The notes: generated by a model not told the origin, from the sequence alone. A stretch of 64,000 nt of DNA from Astrocystis sublimbata (GCA_022453515.1 JAJNNY010000041.1:248001-312000); one strand, 5' to 3'; positions 10,003-22,010 are shown, counted from the first letter of the stretch. Program-made: numbers and translations.

Positions 10003-12210
10003 ATGCACCGGGCCCTATCCTCGAAATGGCTTAATAACGCACTGAATATCGCCGAGAGGCCCGCGCGACTGGAGCTTCCCGTCTTCCTCTGCCCTTCCCT
10101 CCCAACCCCAAGTCCCGCTTCCGCTCGCCTGAGAGTCTCGTCACGACATCAGCGTGCGCCTTGGAGGACGACGCAAACACGATGCGTGCACACGCCAGCC
10201 GATAGCCCGGCCCCTGCGCCGACGCTTCCGCCGACGCTTCCGCCGACTCGGCCAGCTGTGTTGGCTGCGCCCACCAAGTCGCTCCCGGCACAATGCAGAG
10301 GATGCGGCGCTCTGTCGCAGACATACCACCCCCAACAACCCGGCTATTTCGACCTGGGCCGCAAAGCCGTGCAGAAATACCTCGGCATCGACGCCTCGTC
10401 CCACCGCCCCCGGCTCGAGGACCAGGTCTACGAAAATGCGCTCAGGCAACTCGACCCAGGCGCACTCGCGGCCCAAGGCGTCGATGTGCAGGCTCTGACC
10501 ATGGGTCTGCTGCCGGCCGAGGGGCGACCGTCGAGTGCGCCCAAGAAGCCGCTGTGTGACCGATGCCACTACCTCATCCACAACCACACCGGAGAGTCCA
10601 TCTACCACCCGACCCTCGACTCCATCCACGACACGCTGCTCGAGTCGCCCTACAAATACAACCACGTCTACCACGTCCTCGACGCCGCCGACTTCCCCAT
10701 GTCCTTGCTGCCCAAGATCTCGACCTTGCTCGACACCATGCCGCTGCGCTCGAGGAACCGTCGGTCGCGCGCAGGCCGGTTCTACCGTGGCCAGAAGACC
10801 GAGATCAGCTTCGTCGTCACCCGAGCTGACCTCCTGGCACCCACGAAACCGCAGGTCGATACTCTGTTCCCCTACCTGCGCGAGGTACTACGAGATGCGC
10901 TGGGGCGCACGGGGAGGGACATGCGCCTCGGCAATCTCAGAGCCGTCAGTGCCAAGAGGAGCTGGTGGACCAAAGAGCTGAAAGAAGACGTCTGGAAACG
11001 CGGCGGGGGCGGTTGGATGTTGGGCAAGGCCAACGTGGGCAAGAGCCAACTCTTCGAGGCTGTCTTCCCCAAGGGAAGGATGGACTGGGACCCTTCCAAG
11101 CACCAGATCACAGTCGATATGGAAGCAAAAGCCAAGGATGCCCTGACGGCACCGGCCGAGCGAGACAACACTCGGCATGACGCCGACACCGACGCAGACG
11201 CAGCCCAGGATGACTTGCTCGACGAATACTTGCTGCTGCCACCCGCACCTACAGAGACCCAGTTCCCCGAGATGCCCGTGGTCTCGGACCTGCCCGGAAC
11301 GACGGCGTCACCTATCCGGATCCCGTTCGGCAACGGCCGGGGTGAGCTGATCGATTTGCCCGGCCTAGCGCGAACGGGAATGGAGAACCATGTCCGGAAG
11401 GAGCACCGCCAATCCCTCCTCATGCAAGACCGCATCGTGCCTGAACAGATGACTCTCAAGCCTGGTCAATCTCTGCTTCTGGGGGGTATGATCCGGATCA
11501 CCCCGCGAGTGCCGGCGCCTGTCATGCTAACGTACTCGTTCACGCCCATCAAGCCCCACGTGACGAGGACGGACAAGGCCATCGACATCCAGGGCCAGAC
11601 AAGCGAAGTCAGAGTAGACAACATTGCCGTGCTAGGTACGGGAGAGAAGACCAGACTCGCAGGGTCGTTTGAGCTCAAGTGGGATGTGACAAAGCAGCGG
11701 ACGGGACCGCTCACGCGGAAAGATGCCGTAGGTCTGGATGTCGAACGCCTCCCATACCGGGTGTTATCCGCCGACATTCTGATCGAAGGGGTGGGATGGG
11801 TAGAGGTGGTGGCGCAGGTGCGCACATACGACTTGTATAGGCCCCGGCCCTCGGCTCAGGAGACAGAGACGGGGCCTGATACGGAGCCCGAAGCGGAGCT
11901 GTCATCCATGGAGCGCCTCGAGGCAGTCGCCGAAGATGTAAGCGACAAGGGGAGAAGAAGGCAGCCCCTTCCCCCAGTACCTACGGAGCAGAAGGCGGGA
12001 GAGGAGCTGAACTGGCCGATGGTGGACGTGTACAGCCCCGAGGGGAAATTCGTGGCGTGCCGGAAGCCGATGAACGGCTGGATGCTCAACAAGCCCCTTC
12101 GCACGGCGGCATCACGCAGAGCGAGACCGAAGAAGAGCATGAAAGGGGCGAAGAAAGCCGAGAAAGCTGAGAAGCGAGCGGCGAACAAAGCGCGGGCCGA
12201 CGAGCCATGA
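10003..12210 (+). CDS. GEP3: mitochondrial circularly permuted GTPase, Gep3/YqeH type
   Basis: Single exon, 735 residues from the first ATG at 10003. Homologues act in small-subunit ribosome assembly in mitochondria (yeast Gep3/Mtg3) and bacteria (YqeH). The N-terminus is rich in Arg, Ser and Ala and lacks acids, as in a mitochondrial presequence. A zinc finger is formed by CRGCG and a downstream CDRCHYL. GTPase motifs come in permuted order: G4 TRAD at about residue 273, P-loop GKANVGKS at 341, G2-like PGTT at 431, and G3 DLPG at 451. The C-terminal region is basic, ending in a Lys/Ala-rich tail. An in-frame CCGACGCTTC duplication gives a Pro/Thr repeat (TLPPTLPPT) in the presequence region. 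Confidence 0.9.
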   Translation: MHRALSSKWLNNALNIAERPARLELPVFLCPSLPTPSPASARLRVSSRHQRAPWRTTQTRCVHTPADSPAPAPTLPPTLPPTRPAVLAAPTKSLPAQCRGCGALSQTYHPQQPGYFDLGRKAVQKYLGIDASSHRPRLEDQVYENALRQLDPGALAAQGVDVQALTMGLLPAEGRPSSAPKKPLCDRCHYLIHNHTGESIYHPTLDSIHDTLLESPYKYNHVYHVLDAADFPMSLLPKISTLLDTMPLRSRNRRSRAGRFYRGQKTEISFVVTRADLLAPTKPQVDTLFPYLREVLRDALGRTGRDMRLGNLRAVSAKRSWWTKELKEDVWKRGGGGWMLGKANVGKSQLFEAVFPKGRMDWDPSKHQITVDMEAKAKDALTAPAERDNTRHDADTDADAAQDDLLDEYLLLPPAPTETQFPEMPVVSDLPGTTASPIRIPFGNGRGELIDLPGLARTGMENHVRKEHRQSLLMQDRIVPEQMTLKPGQSLLLGGMIRITPRVPAPVMLTYSFTPIKPHVTRTDKAIDIQGQTSEVRVDNIAVLGTGEKTRLAGSFELKWDVTKQRTGPLTRKDAVGLDVERLPYRVLSADILIEGVGWVEVVAQVRTYDLYRPRPSAQETETGPDTEPEAELSSMERLEAVAEDVSDKGRRRQPLPPVPTEQKAGEELNWPMVDVYSPEGKFVACRKPMNGWMLNKPLRTAASRRARPKKSMKGAKKAEKAEKRAANKARADEP

Positions 12211-13065
12211 TATCAACTATAAGTGAAAAATATATCACCAACATGTACACCACGTGTCTGTTAATGTTGTTTGGACATATACCCTGAAGCTGTAGTATAT
12301 AGATGACTGGACACACAGCGACTGAGGTTGTCGGAGATGGATGGATGGCACATCGAACTAGGTACGGCCCACGACTTGACTGATGATCTCGTGCGTGCAT
12401 TAGGCCTAATATCGGTGGTAGTGTAGGAACACTGTGATTAGAATCCGACAGGTGAGAGAGAGGCTCCAGCTTAAAGGCTGATCTGGGGTAGACTAGGTAG
12501 CCCGGCTAGATCCGAGGCTTGGAAAGGAGGCGGACATCAGCTGATAAGATAGATACCAAAGGCCGAACGAAGCCCTTATTCTGCAAGCGATCGGTATCTT
12601 CTAAGCTCCTCAGCTCCTTTTGACACTTTCCTGATGAAACTCCTTACACACCATGTACCTATATCCTAAGGTATCTCTACCTACATATACCTAACCTAAA
12701 TACCTACGTGTATGTACCTAGATATTACGTCATCTGGACCCCCAAGGTCGGACAATCGATTCGCATCCCATACAAATCCCATGTCGCACGCCATCTCGTC
12801 CGAGAAGAGATTGCCATCTTGTCAACGCCCAACATAACACAAAAACACCACTGCCACCCTGCCTCAGATCATGGTGGCGAGATGCTCCGGCTCTGCATGA
12901 CACCCGTCGATCTGTCTGTCTGTGCAACCAACTGTGTCTCCCTCTTCTTACTGGGTTCGGGCACTCGGGGACTGGGGCAACGCAGATAGGTGGTAGGTAG
13001 TTCACCAACTGCCGCGATACACAATTTACAGTTCAATCGACCGACCGACGCCTTCAACACCGCCA

Positions 13066-13103
13066 CACATACATACATCCATACATCCATCCATCCATCC
13101 ATA
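13066..13103 (+). repeat. CATA/CATC tetranucleotide microsatellite
   Basis: About nine tetranucleotide units of CATA then CATC, in the probable 5' leader of YPI1. Confidence 0.8.
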
Positions 13104-13218
13104 TCGACTCAACCCGGTTCGCCAACGCCAACGCCAACGCCAAGCCGACAACGTCGCCGCAAAGCCTGCCCCGAACTCGAAACGCATCGCGAAACCCGAA
13201 ATAGAGAGAGAGAGAAAG

Positions 13219-13245
13219 ACAAGTGAGACAAGTGAGACAAGTGAG
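13219..13245 (+). repeat. three tandem copies of ACAAGTGAG
   Basis: Exact 9-bp triplication that ends 11 bp before the YPI1 start codon, so it is almost certainly transcribed in the 5' leader. Confidence 0.85.
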
Positions 13246-13256
13246 GCGGCCTCGCA

Positions 13257-13937
13257 ATGTCGGGGATTCCAAGGATGCAGGCCCAGCGGCAACAGGCCGT
13301 CGGCTCCCGCACCCAAGTGCAGCAGCACCACGCCGAAGCACCCTCCGCTTCCGCCACACAGACCGAGACACCTGCACCCACCCAGCCCGCGCCCCGGATC
13401 CTGCGTCTGCGAGGCGCGCATGCGCCCTCTACGAACCGCGTGCAGTGGGCCGACGACGTCGTCGACAACGAGAGACTGAACAGGAAGAAGTCAAAGGGTG
13501 CGTTGCCTCGCCTTTCTCTCCCTCATCCCCTCATCCCTACCTATTACATATACTGACAGACCCGTCTGCCCTCGCCTTCAGTCTGCTGCATCTACCACGC
13601 CCCCAAAGCCGTTGGCGAGTCGTCCGACGAATCATCTTCCGACTCGTCCTCCTCATCCTCCGACTCCGAGCCCGACTCGGACGACAAAGCCTCCTACGAC
13701 GCGCGCGAGCGAGCCATAGCGCAGCGGCGCCTAGGCCGAAATCGTAATCACGACCACCAACACGACCACGGAGAAAACTGTGATCAAGGTCGCGAAAGAG
13801 GAGCTGACGGCAAGACGAGGTCGACCCGGAAACCCAGCCCTAATGCGTACGAGAAACAACCGAAACGGAAACCGCGTCCAGGAGAGGGCCGAGGCAATGG
13901 TGGTGGCGGTCCTTCGGGGTCGAGGGTTGGTGCATAA
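13257..13937 (+). CDS. YPI1: type 1 protein phosphatase inhibitor Ypi1
   Basis: Homologue of yeast Ypi1 and human PPP1R11 (inhibitor-3), a disordered regulator that binds and inhibits PP1 in the nucleus. Exons are 13257-13497 and 13582-13937; the 84-bp intron runs GTGCGT ... TTCAG, giving 198 residues. The junction restores the family motif KKSK-VCCIYHAPK. The N-terminal part contains ILRLRG and the PP1-docking RVxF-type motif RVQW followed by ADDVVDNE. The second exon continues with GESSDESSSDSSSSSSDSE, an acidic serine-rich segment, then a His/Asp-rich and a basic glycine-rich tail, all predicted disordered. The length exceeds yeast Ypi1 (about 155), mainly through the C-terminal tail. Confidence 0.93.
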
Positions 13938-14319
13938 GAAGGGGTCGAGGGAAGTGGGCGGCCTGTTTTGCCTGCATGCCTACCTCACCTACCTACTTGG
14001 TCTACTTTAAGTACTTATGAGAGGGGGCATGGGTCGAAGACGAAATAAGACAAATCAAGAAACCCCCACGATGCGGATGCACCTGTTGGGTCTTTCTCGT
14101 GTGAAAACGAACCTTTACCCACACTCGTTATTTAAAGCTTTGGCGATAGATTTACGATAGAAAGCGTTGCGCTGTTGCGATACTTGCCCACCGAGGCAGG
14201 TACTTACTTCTATGTGCACATGTGATGGTTTTTTCACTGACTGACTCTTTACTAACTAGATGACAAGAAAGGGGGTTGCCTCGAATTCATGACCTTTAGT
14301 CGTCCCTAAACCGGGGGAT

Positions 14320-14451
14320 ATGGCAACCATGGGTGTTTGTCCCATGGAAGAGGAGAACCTGCTTCGCCGTGATAGATTCCAAATCTCACGAGAAACCTTC
14401 GAGGATTTGCTTTGTCATTCCTACCTAGCCAGCAGTCGAGAATTGGACTAG
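14320..14451 (+). pseudogene. short open fragment resembling a Harbinger-type transposase N-terminus
   Basis: A 43-codon frame from ATG to TAG. It contains RRDRFQISRETFEDLL, which resembles the start of PIF/Harbinger-type DDE transposases (R-F-R-M-S-R-E-T-F). Nothing downstream continues the protein in any frame I followed. If the reading is right this is a truncated relic; the match is short and from pattern memory only. Confidence 0.25.
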
Positions 14452-14608
14452 CCAGAGAAACGCAGTCAAAACGTAAGTGAAAGAAGCATCAAGCGAGGCT
14501 AATCATCGCCTTACTTGATACATCCAGTGTGCACTAGAAACCCACGACTTTGTGGACCAACAACCGATTCAACAAGTTGTTTGTTGTATTTGCTGTTATA
14601 AATTCACG

Positions 14609-14636
14609 AGAGAGAGAGAGAGAGTGTGTGTGTGTA
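14609..14636 (+). repeat. GA then GT dinucleotide microsatellite
   Basis: Nine or so GA units followed by six GT units. Confidence 0.85.
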
Positions 14637-15245
14637 TATGAGAGAATTCACCATTAAGCAAAAAAGTGGGAGAAAAAGCAAGTCGGCCATCCTAGGTTCT
14701 TGCACGCAGACTACAGCCATGTTTATGTTTATGCATGTGGCTTGTAATTTGAATCGAGGAGACTGAGTGCCTACCCAGGCTCCATAATAAGGAATGAGCA
14801 GATGATTTTAGGAATAAGATAAAATTGAAGAGAGCGAGAACAACCTTGTACATTTCTCCCCCGATTATAATGCGTGTGTGAGTTGATCCGCCAACATGCT
14901 TGCCTCATCTTGAAGAAGAAAAAAAACTGCCTACTTGCAAACCCATCGACAAAGTAGTATACCCCGACATCAGACACCAAACGAGTAGCCAGTTTACATC
15001 AAGGACGGCGGCGCATGTCTCCCTATCACAAGACAGACACGGCTCACGTCGGATGCTTGTGTGCTTTGTATAGCCCTTCTGCCCCGGTGACAAGGGGACA
15101 CGGGTGCTGTCTACATGAAGCTCCTAGGGTATAAGTATAAGTGGTTGTAATTTGAACTTTTGAGTTGGCATCCACCCCATTCACCTACGTGCCCTTACAC
15201 GGCCGATCCCGAAAAACACAGGTAGTAATTGCCTCAAAACATCGC

Positions 15246-15336
15246 CTTACACAAGCACCTTACACAAGCACCTTACACAAGCACCTTACACAAGCACCTT
15301 ACACAAGCACCTTACACAAGCACCTTACACAAGCAC
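15246..15336 (+). repeat. 13-bp minisatellite, seven exact copies
   Basis: Seven perfect tandem copies of CTTACACAAGCAC (units at 15246, 15259, 15272, 15285, 15298, 15311, 15324), with no mismatch, which suggests recent expansion. It lies in a gene-free spacer. Confidence 0.97.
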
Positions 15337-16799
15337 AGATGTAACCAAGTTTCTTTAAAGTGATTAGGTAGTATATAATATATATCAGGCGTGACGGAAC
15401 AATGATAATAGCCTCTCGAGTTGTCCAGATCGTTCCACCTGATTGATACCTACCAATACTTTGCCGGGAAGTTAGATTCGTCGATATGCTCGCTTGTATC
15501 ATCCAATTAATCGAACATATTTACCCAGGCGGCATCAAAGTCTAGGGACGTACTTACAGTAGGTAGGTAGGGGCCTTCTCGCTCGCTCGTAACGATCCTC
15601 ATAGTCTGGGAAGCTCAGAGCTTTCCCTTCCGGCATCAACTATCCAGCATATTGGCGCCGTCTTCCCCACCATCCTCCTCCTCATCCTCCGGTTTCATGG
15701 ACTCGGCGTTTGCAGGGAAAGGAAATGGATGAACCCACTGTTTCGCAACACATTGTTTCATGCTACGTACAGGGCTGCCAAATGCCGTGATACAGAACGT
15801 TGGCAGATCGAGCCTAGTCTATCTAGGTAGTCCGTACTATGTATTACGCAGACCGGATCAGACGAGCTGAGCACGGTGACATGAGACATGAGTCCGTTAG
15901 GTACCTAGTCAGTCACTCATTCAGTCAGCCTAGGTAGGTAGTGAGTACATGCATGGTACGAACACCATGACTCTGCTATCTCGAACAGTCTAACCTTCGC
16001 CTCTAAAATCTCAGATCCATTCAATCTGATCCGATTTGACTCATACCTCGTAACATCAACTTCCATTTTTAATTTGATTCGTTTTCCAAGAGCTAGCTCA
16101 TTGCACTACAAAAGCGGAGTAGAGAGGACGGAATAGGAGGGGTAAGGCTTCAAGATTAGAATTTCTTTAAGATCTCCTCCGACACGGGAAGCATGCCGTG
16201 CGTCGCGCAAACATAACAGGCGCATGCTAAACTAATGCCTTATGTCGTGAAATACCATTGCCATGCCATGCAAATGCCCTCGTCATACGTTACCATGCAG
16301 CAGTCGGGACATTTTACCATGGTGCCGTACCATGTTGAGATTTACCACACGTTCTACTTCTCTGCATATTCAAACTGCCTGGCTTTCGTTAGTTTGATTG
16401 GGTTTCCATCTGCCCTCTTTCCCGAAGCTGGGGGCATAATATTCCTCATCCACCGCGTGGCTGCTCTGGGACACTGGCGGCAAATCCGGTCCCAACATCT
16501 CTAAATCGTTGACAGTCCCCGGTCTATGTTTATAGACATAAACAATACGGTGTAACGATGCGAAATGGCTATGACAAAAGCGTAGACTCCAGCGTAAAGT
16601 ACAACCTCTCAAGAGATTTTGTTGGATGTGCCTGTAGACTTCTGCGCGCTTTTGATTGCACATAGCTCTGGGCCCCGATCAGATCAGATCTTATTTAATC
16701 GACAATCTTCGAATCTGTTCTGTTCTTTCACTGCACATGACAGTGCGCAGCATTGTTTGAAGTGTCAGGCATGACTCGCCTTCCATATGATTCAACACT

Positions 16800-19700
16800 T
16801 CAAGGGTCCTTCGTGGAAACAGGCAAGGAAAGTGTTGGTATTCCCATCATGCTGGGAACCTGCTTTCGGGCAACTCCTTTTTTGCGCTGCTCAGGTCGGG
16901 GGACCCCTTGTATGGCGCGAGGTTCCTTCATCAGACTGGGGTCTAACCGAGCAGGGATTCTTGTCACAACCGCTCGGTATTCACCTGGAAACCTGGCATT
17001 GGGCATGGGTACAGAGGCAGTACGCCAGAGGTGATCCGAGGTGTCGGTCAGGTAAGATGGTAATCTGGAAGACTTGAGAGGCATATTCCTCGAGGCACCA
17101 TGGGATGCTCGGATAGTAGAAAGACGGGATAATCCGGAAGCAAGACCAGGTTTACCACGTGCCTTCTTGGCCAAGATGATCTCGTCAAAAAGGCGGACCG
17201 TCGGGTTTGTTTGGGGTTGTGTCTCTCGTAAGTGAATGAATTCGTTAAAAGCTGAGACAAGTTAGCGCGAGATGGCCAACAAAAGCCAAGGAAAGCTACA
17301 TACCTTGAGTTTCCTTCATCATTCCTGCGTACTCTTGCTGGTCGTAGGGCAAGCTTTTAATGAAACCATTCATATCGAAAGCATACAGCTGCCCGTGGCT
17401 TTTCTGTTCCTTGGATGGCCTTCCTAGGTATTTTCGGTATGTGTAAAGTAAACTGGCTTGACAACGGGCAAACGCCGCCCTTATCTTGTCGGTACTGAAA
17501 GCCACCGGACATACCAGGCTCACGCAACCAAGGCAGCGACCATGTGAAATGGCGCCACATCCCGAGCACTTGTAGCACCCGTCTCCTTCAGAGCGTTCGT
17601 CGCAGATAGTACAGGTGACACTCAACTCGTGTACAAAGTTGAAGCAATGTCCCTCAACCCAGACCGTTGTCTCTGTGTTACTCACGGGCCGCACAAGCAT
17701 GTTTGGCATGATTGTAGATGCAGCGAGGGTTGATTGTGCGTAAGTCGACGGGGCATATCCACCGAATCCACCGTAGGATGATTGGGAGTCAATGGAGATG
17801 GCGGAAATGGACAAGTTAGCTTGATGTCCATTCAGGAAGGGTGCGTGGGGTCGTTGATAAAGGGCCTGGCCGAAGGAGGAGCTGCGGCGGCCAGGCTCAT
17901 CAAAGTGACCCGATCTTTTCTCACGTAACGTCGCCTGGAGAGCGAAGCCAGAATCACTTTTCGATATTGGTGTCGATGGCATAGGCGGAAAGTTGACCGA
18001 GACAGGGGAGACGGAAGATGGAGGGCTAGTTTTGTTCGATCTGCTAGTAGTCGGGCGATCGGCAGCTCCTGGCTTTGCACTGGCAAAAGCGTTGAACACA
18101 GGTACTTTCAATGATTCTTTGGGCTCGGTTTCGCCAAATGATGATGAGCTCTGGGCCACCCACTTCGCAAAAGTACTGGGCTGAGCTCTCTCGTGGAACA
18201 GGGAGCCGTTCTCGGCAGAGAAAGCGTCGTAAGGGAAGGACTCGATTGCGTATGGTGGTGGTCCAGAGGTAACACCATATCGGATAGCATGCGGCGCAGC
18301 GAGCTGGAGCAAGGAGATTAGTTTACGTCGGATCTGCTTAGGAAGTCGAACTGGCTGATTGGTCGCATCAATCGTGTCTTTGTCCAGATCAACCAGAACA
18401 TAATCATCATCCGGAAGTTCGATGTTGTCGTAACGTCGCTCGATGCCCACAATGTAAGGGCAGGGGGCATCCAGGGCCGATAACAGCCGAGCAGGTAATA
18501 TCGGTATGAAGATACTGGCCCAGGTGAGAGGATACAAAATATTGGCTAAAGCATGTGACCCTAAATGGAGCATGGATGTGTGGGAGGACAGGAGGATTAT
18601 GCGGGATTCGGACATCGCATATTCGAAGAGAGTTACTATGTTTTCGAGAGACAGGCATCTGAAGAGTGCATAGAGATCCGTGTTACGGGACCCGGGAAGC
18701 TCATTCTCGGCTTCTGATCGAGCATAGAGCCGTAGCTCTCGAACCCCAATCTCGAGCTGTGTTTTGGAACTGAGAGGACAGAACGCTTCGGTACACAAGT
18801 TGACCACGTAGCGTTCCAGTGGTTGCCACCGCCCAACCCTCGGAGAACTCGCAGCGACGCGGAGGATACCGCCGTCGGTCATTGGTACGACAACAGCCCG
18901 GAGCCAGTCTTTCCAGAAGCCGACTCTGGTAGCATCACGACCAAGGATGCCAAACGCACGAGGAGTCCAAAGTCCACTCTCCCCGGCGGTTAGCCCATCA
19001 ATCTTCGATGCCGCGCCGTGTCTAAGGGGCCGAAGCATCTCTGCCATCAGACTGATCTTCTCTTCAACAGCACTGATTTGTTCATCGATTGTTTCGCGGG
19101 CCGACGATCCGGAGGGCACGGTTGGTAACCTTGCAAGGAGTTGGGATAGATGAGCCCTTTCGGCAGCGAGTCTTGCCCCGAGACTGCCAGCAAGTTCACG
19201 TTCCTCCTCGCTCATATGGCTCTGTCTCCACAGTTCACACCTTTTTTCGATCTCCTCAGCAACGTCAGTCGTCAGCGCCGTCCATATGATGACGGTCACA
19301 CCGTAAATCTTGGAGTTGTCATCCGACGTCATAGTGAAGCCATGCCATGTCGATCTTGGCCGGTCGTCGGATGACACTATCTGAATATCATTAGGGAAAG
19401 CGAACATAGGCACATAGTCTGGAAACCTTCCCCTCCTCCCGGCCTCGTCTTTGGCTTCGCGCGGTGGGTAGCGGTCCAGCAGTTCGGGTTCGAATCGTCG
19501 CTTAAGAGGGTGCATATCCGGGTCGAGGTTGAGAGGCTGAGGGGGAGGAATGACCGAGTTGTAATTACTCAGCCGTTTCGCGGTCCGAACCGAAGCTAGT
19601 TTGAAGATGTCAGTACACCGCGCGGGGTGTTTCCTGTAATTGTTGCGAGGGCCTTCCGCAGGGAGTCCCGCGACGCAATCCATGAATGGGTCCATACCAG

Positions 19701-20313
19701 GTCTCGGAGTGCTTGGCTGCTTCTTTGAGCTGTTCATATCCCTGAAGCTGATCTTCCGCCGTATGCTTCCTCGAATGCTGCCACGGATGTCCTTCAGAGG
19801 GCTCAGTCGGCTGTTGACCCCCTCGTCCGCTTTGATCCGCTCTGCTCTTGGATTCACCATTGGCGGCCTGTTCTGCGTTTTAGCACCCGCGGAGAAACTG
19901 AGGTCTTCCAGGAAATTCTCTCGTTCAGCAGCGAATTTGACGAGAGCCTTATCAAAGTCGAAGTCAATGATGGCCCCTTCCGGTCGGTCGAATCCTGCAG
20001 GCGGAGGGTTAGGTCGGATAGTAGCACTGCTCCTATTGCTTCTCGTGTTACCATCGAGCTCTTCCAGCGTGCGAATCGAGTTCATTGAGATCTTAGACAG
20101 CCTGTTGTTGGAGTTCTGGCGAGAGTGGCGAGCGGAGCGCCTGTGCTCGAGGGGCGGCGCCTGAGAGTCGGACAGATCATCTGGCTCGCCATCTTCAGCA
20201 ATTGTAGTGTTTACTTGACTCGGGGCTGCTGGGACGGGGTAGTCGTTGTAGGATATGGACTCGATGCCCGCGATCCAGAAATAATCCGCCAACGGTGCCG
20301 AGGAGCTCTCCAT
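16800..20313 (-). CDS. DENN-domain protein with C-terminal C1 zinc finger
   Basis: DENN domains are guanine-nucleotide exchange modules for Rab GTPases, so a role in vesicle traffic is likely. Exons are 20313-17304 and 17224-16800, separated by a 79-bp intron (GTATGT ... ACGAG); the product has 1144 residues. The junction reads MMKETQ-ETQPQTNPTVRL. The upstream DENN part is at about residues 310-350 (DRPRSTWHGFTMTSDD, YGVTVIIWTAL). The central DENN region contains LYALFRCLSLENIV, ESRIILLSSH and LANILYPLTW, then PYIVGIERRYDNIELPDDDYVLVDLD. A C1-type cysteine-histidine finger lies at about 889-936 (H-x12-C-x2-C pattern with HGRCLGC). A long Ser/Pro-rich linker separates the two parts. The C-terminal exon is basic and ends PVSTKDP. 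The start at 20313 is the first ATG of the frame. Confidence 0.88.
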
Positions 20314-21295
20314 CGCATTGCAGTCCCTCGGCAGCTTTCAACAAGTAGCTTTGGTGGTAAGAGGAGTGGGTGGGGGCCCGAGGGGCTCGAGGATCGGGCG
20401 CCCGGATAGTAACTATACAATGACTAAGGGATATTGCAGAATGTTCCTCCAAGCGTTTGGGGCATGCGACCAAGGATATCGGGTGTACGTTCGGCGTGGC
20501 GGCTTCAGCTGCAGTTTTCGACTCGAATATGCGACCAATGTTGCTGTCACTAGTTGTGAGTGCACGATATAGCAGTGAGTCCAAAGTTCCCCGTGTTCCA
20601 CGAACGCTCCGGCAGACCGGATTACAAAGAAATTGCCCGTGTGGCAAGGCGGTCCGTGGTTGAAGTGAAGTTAGAGGCCAAGGTTCTGTCGCGAGGACTT
20701 GCCGTTGCACAAAAGAATTGTGAATCGAATTGTGTAAATAATCGTTTCAGCGGTCTGAAATTGGGTCTTTCTTGTAGGGCAAACTTAGGCGGTAGACAAA
20801 CGCGGTTGTCTGCTTGCAACTTCTGTCTGCTGTGTCTAAGGTACCTCGTGACAAAGACTGCGCGCCGTCGTGTATGCTCGGCGAATAAGCAAGCCAGTGC
20901 GATAGGTGACCGAGGGGCGAGGTGATCAATGCAACTTGGATTATGTCGGTTGTCTGGAATCCCAATTCGCGGTCAGCCGTGGTCAGCCGTGGCCTTGGGT
21001 GCGCGTCGAGTGTCGGGATGTATGTACTCTTGTGTCGACGGGCAACGGTTGTAACTTGTAAGATAGTGGGTGAGCTGCAGAGAATGTGGTCTGCTGCTGC
21101 TGCTGCAACCTAGACAGACATGCAGTGCGCCGGTTGCACCTGCAGGCGTGTCCACAGCCGTCTGTTCGTTGACTCGTTTATTCGATCGGAGGGGGGTACG
21201 GAATGGGACGGGAGCGACAGGCGACGGGCCTTGGACGGGCACCGTTACCACTTAATTCGACCTGGGCCGAGGGGGACGGTGGAACGGGCAACGGG

Positions 21296-21296
21296 G

Positions 21297-21328
<32 letters not shown>

Positions 21329-21355
21329 CGGGGGTCGGGGGTCGAGGGTCGAGGT
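21296..21355 (+). repeat. G-rich array (GAGGGT)n and GGGGGTC repeats
   Basis: About five GAGGGT units followed by three (G)nTC units. Spaced G runs of three or more make this a candidate G-quadruplex. It is not the TTAGGG telomere repeat. Confidence 0.8.
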
Positions 21356-22010
21356 GAATAATGCGTGACACCAGGCAAATCGACAAATAAAAATAAGATG
21401 AATTGGGGAATTGGGGAATCGAGGAATTGAGCAATTCCAGGGTCCCAGAATGCGAGAATCGTACAAGCAGGAGAATTCCAGAATTCCAGAATGCCAAACC
21501 AGAACCAGACTAGCATAGCAGACCAAGCAAGCAAAGCAGACTAACAGACAGAGCGGCGACTCGCTGTCGCTCTCTACCAGTCTACCGCACTCTCGGTCTC
21601 TCGGTCTCTCCCCACGACATGTGGACAAACAGACGCAACGCAAGTATGGACATGCAAAGGAGGGAAATGAAGGGGGGGGGCGGGAGGAGCAAGCAGAACG
21701 AGACGCTGCTGGCGCTTGCTGCGAGAGAAAGAGAAAAGAGACGATAAACAGCCAACAAATGCAAAAGCCAATGGCCAGTCGCTAATGGCCGTCAATGGGC
21801 CCATCGGTTCTTTCTGATGGGGGTAGAGATCGCAGATAGAGGATTCGATCTATCAATGGTCGATGGTCGATGATGGTCAAGGATGGTCGACGGCCGGCGG
21901 CCTAACCTAGACACAACCTTTCCTACCTGCAGGTGGTACCTACCTGGTAGGAGAGCGCTGTCCTGGCATCCTGGGCCTGGACTGGGGGGAGGGGAGGGGT
22001 TCATGCAATA

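Larger units (their letters stand above)
12211..13256. other. spacer and YPI1 promoter/5' UTR
   Basis: About 1 kb without a recognised gene. The last 200 bp before the YPI1 start is low-complexity: CATA/CATC repeats near 13066-13103, a triplicated AACGCC at about 13121, a GA run, and a 9-bp triplication at 13219-13245. Confidence 0.5.
13938..16799. other. 2.9-kb spacer between YPI1 and the DENN gene
   Basis: No complete gene is recognised. Contents: a short transposase-like frame (14320-14451), a GA/GT microsatellite (14609-14636), a seven-copy 13-bp minisatellite (15246-15336), TAGGTA motifs near 15563 and 15900-15940, and a minus-strand open stretch (about 16370-16540) with protein-like composition but no clear splice connection to the DENN gene. 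Confidence 0.5.

Noticed and set aside
21296..21330. Internal telomere repeat
   Set aside because: The unit is GAGGGT/GTGAGG rather than TTAGGG, so it is not interstitial telomeric sequence.
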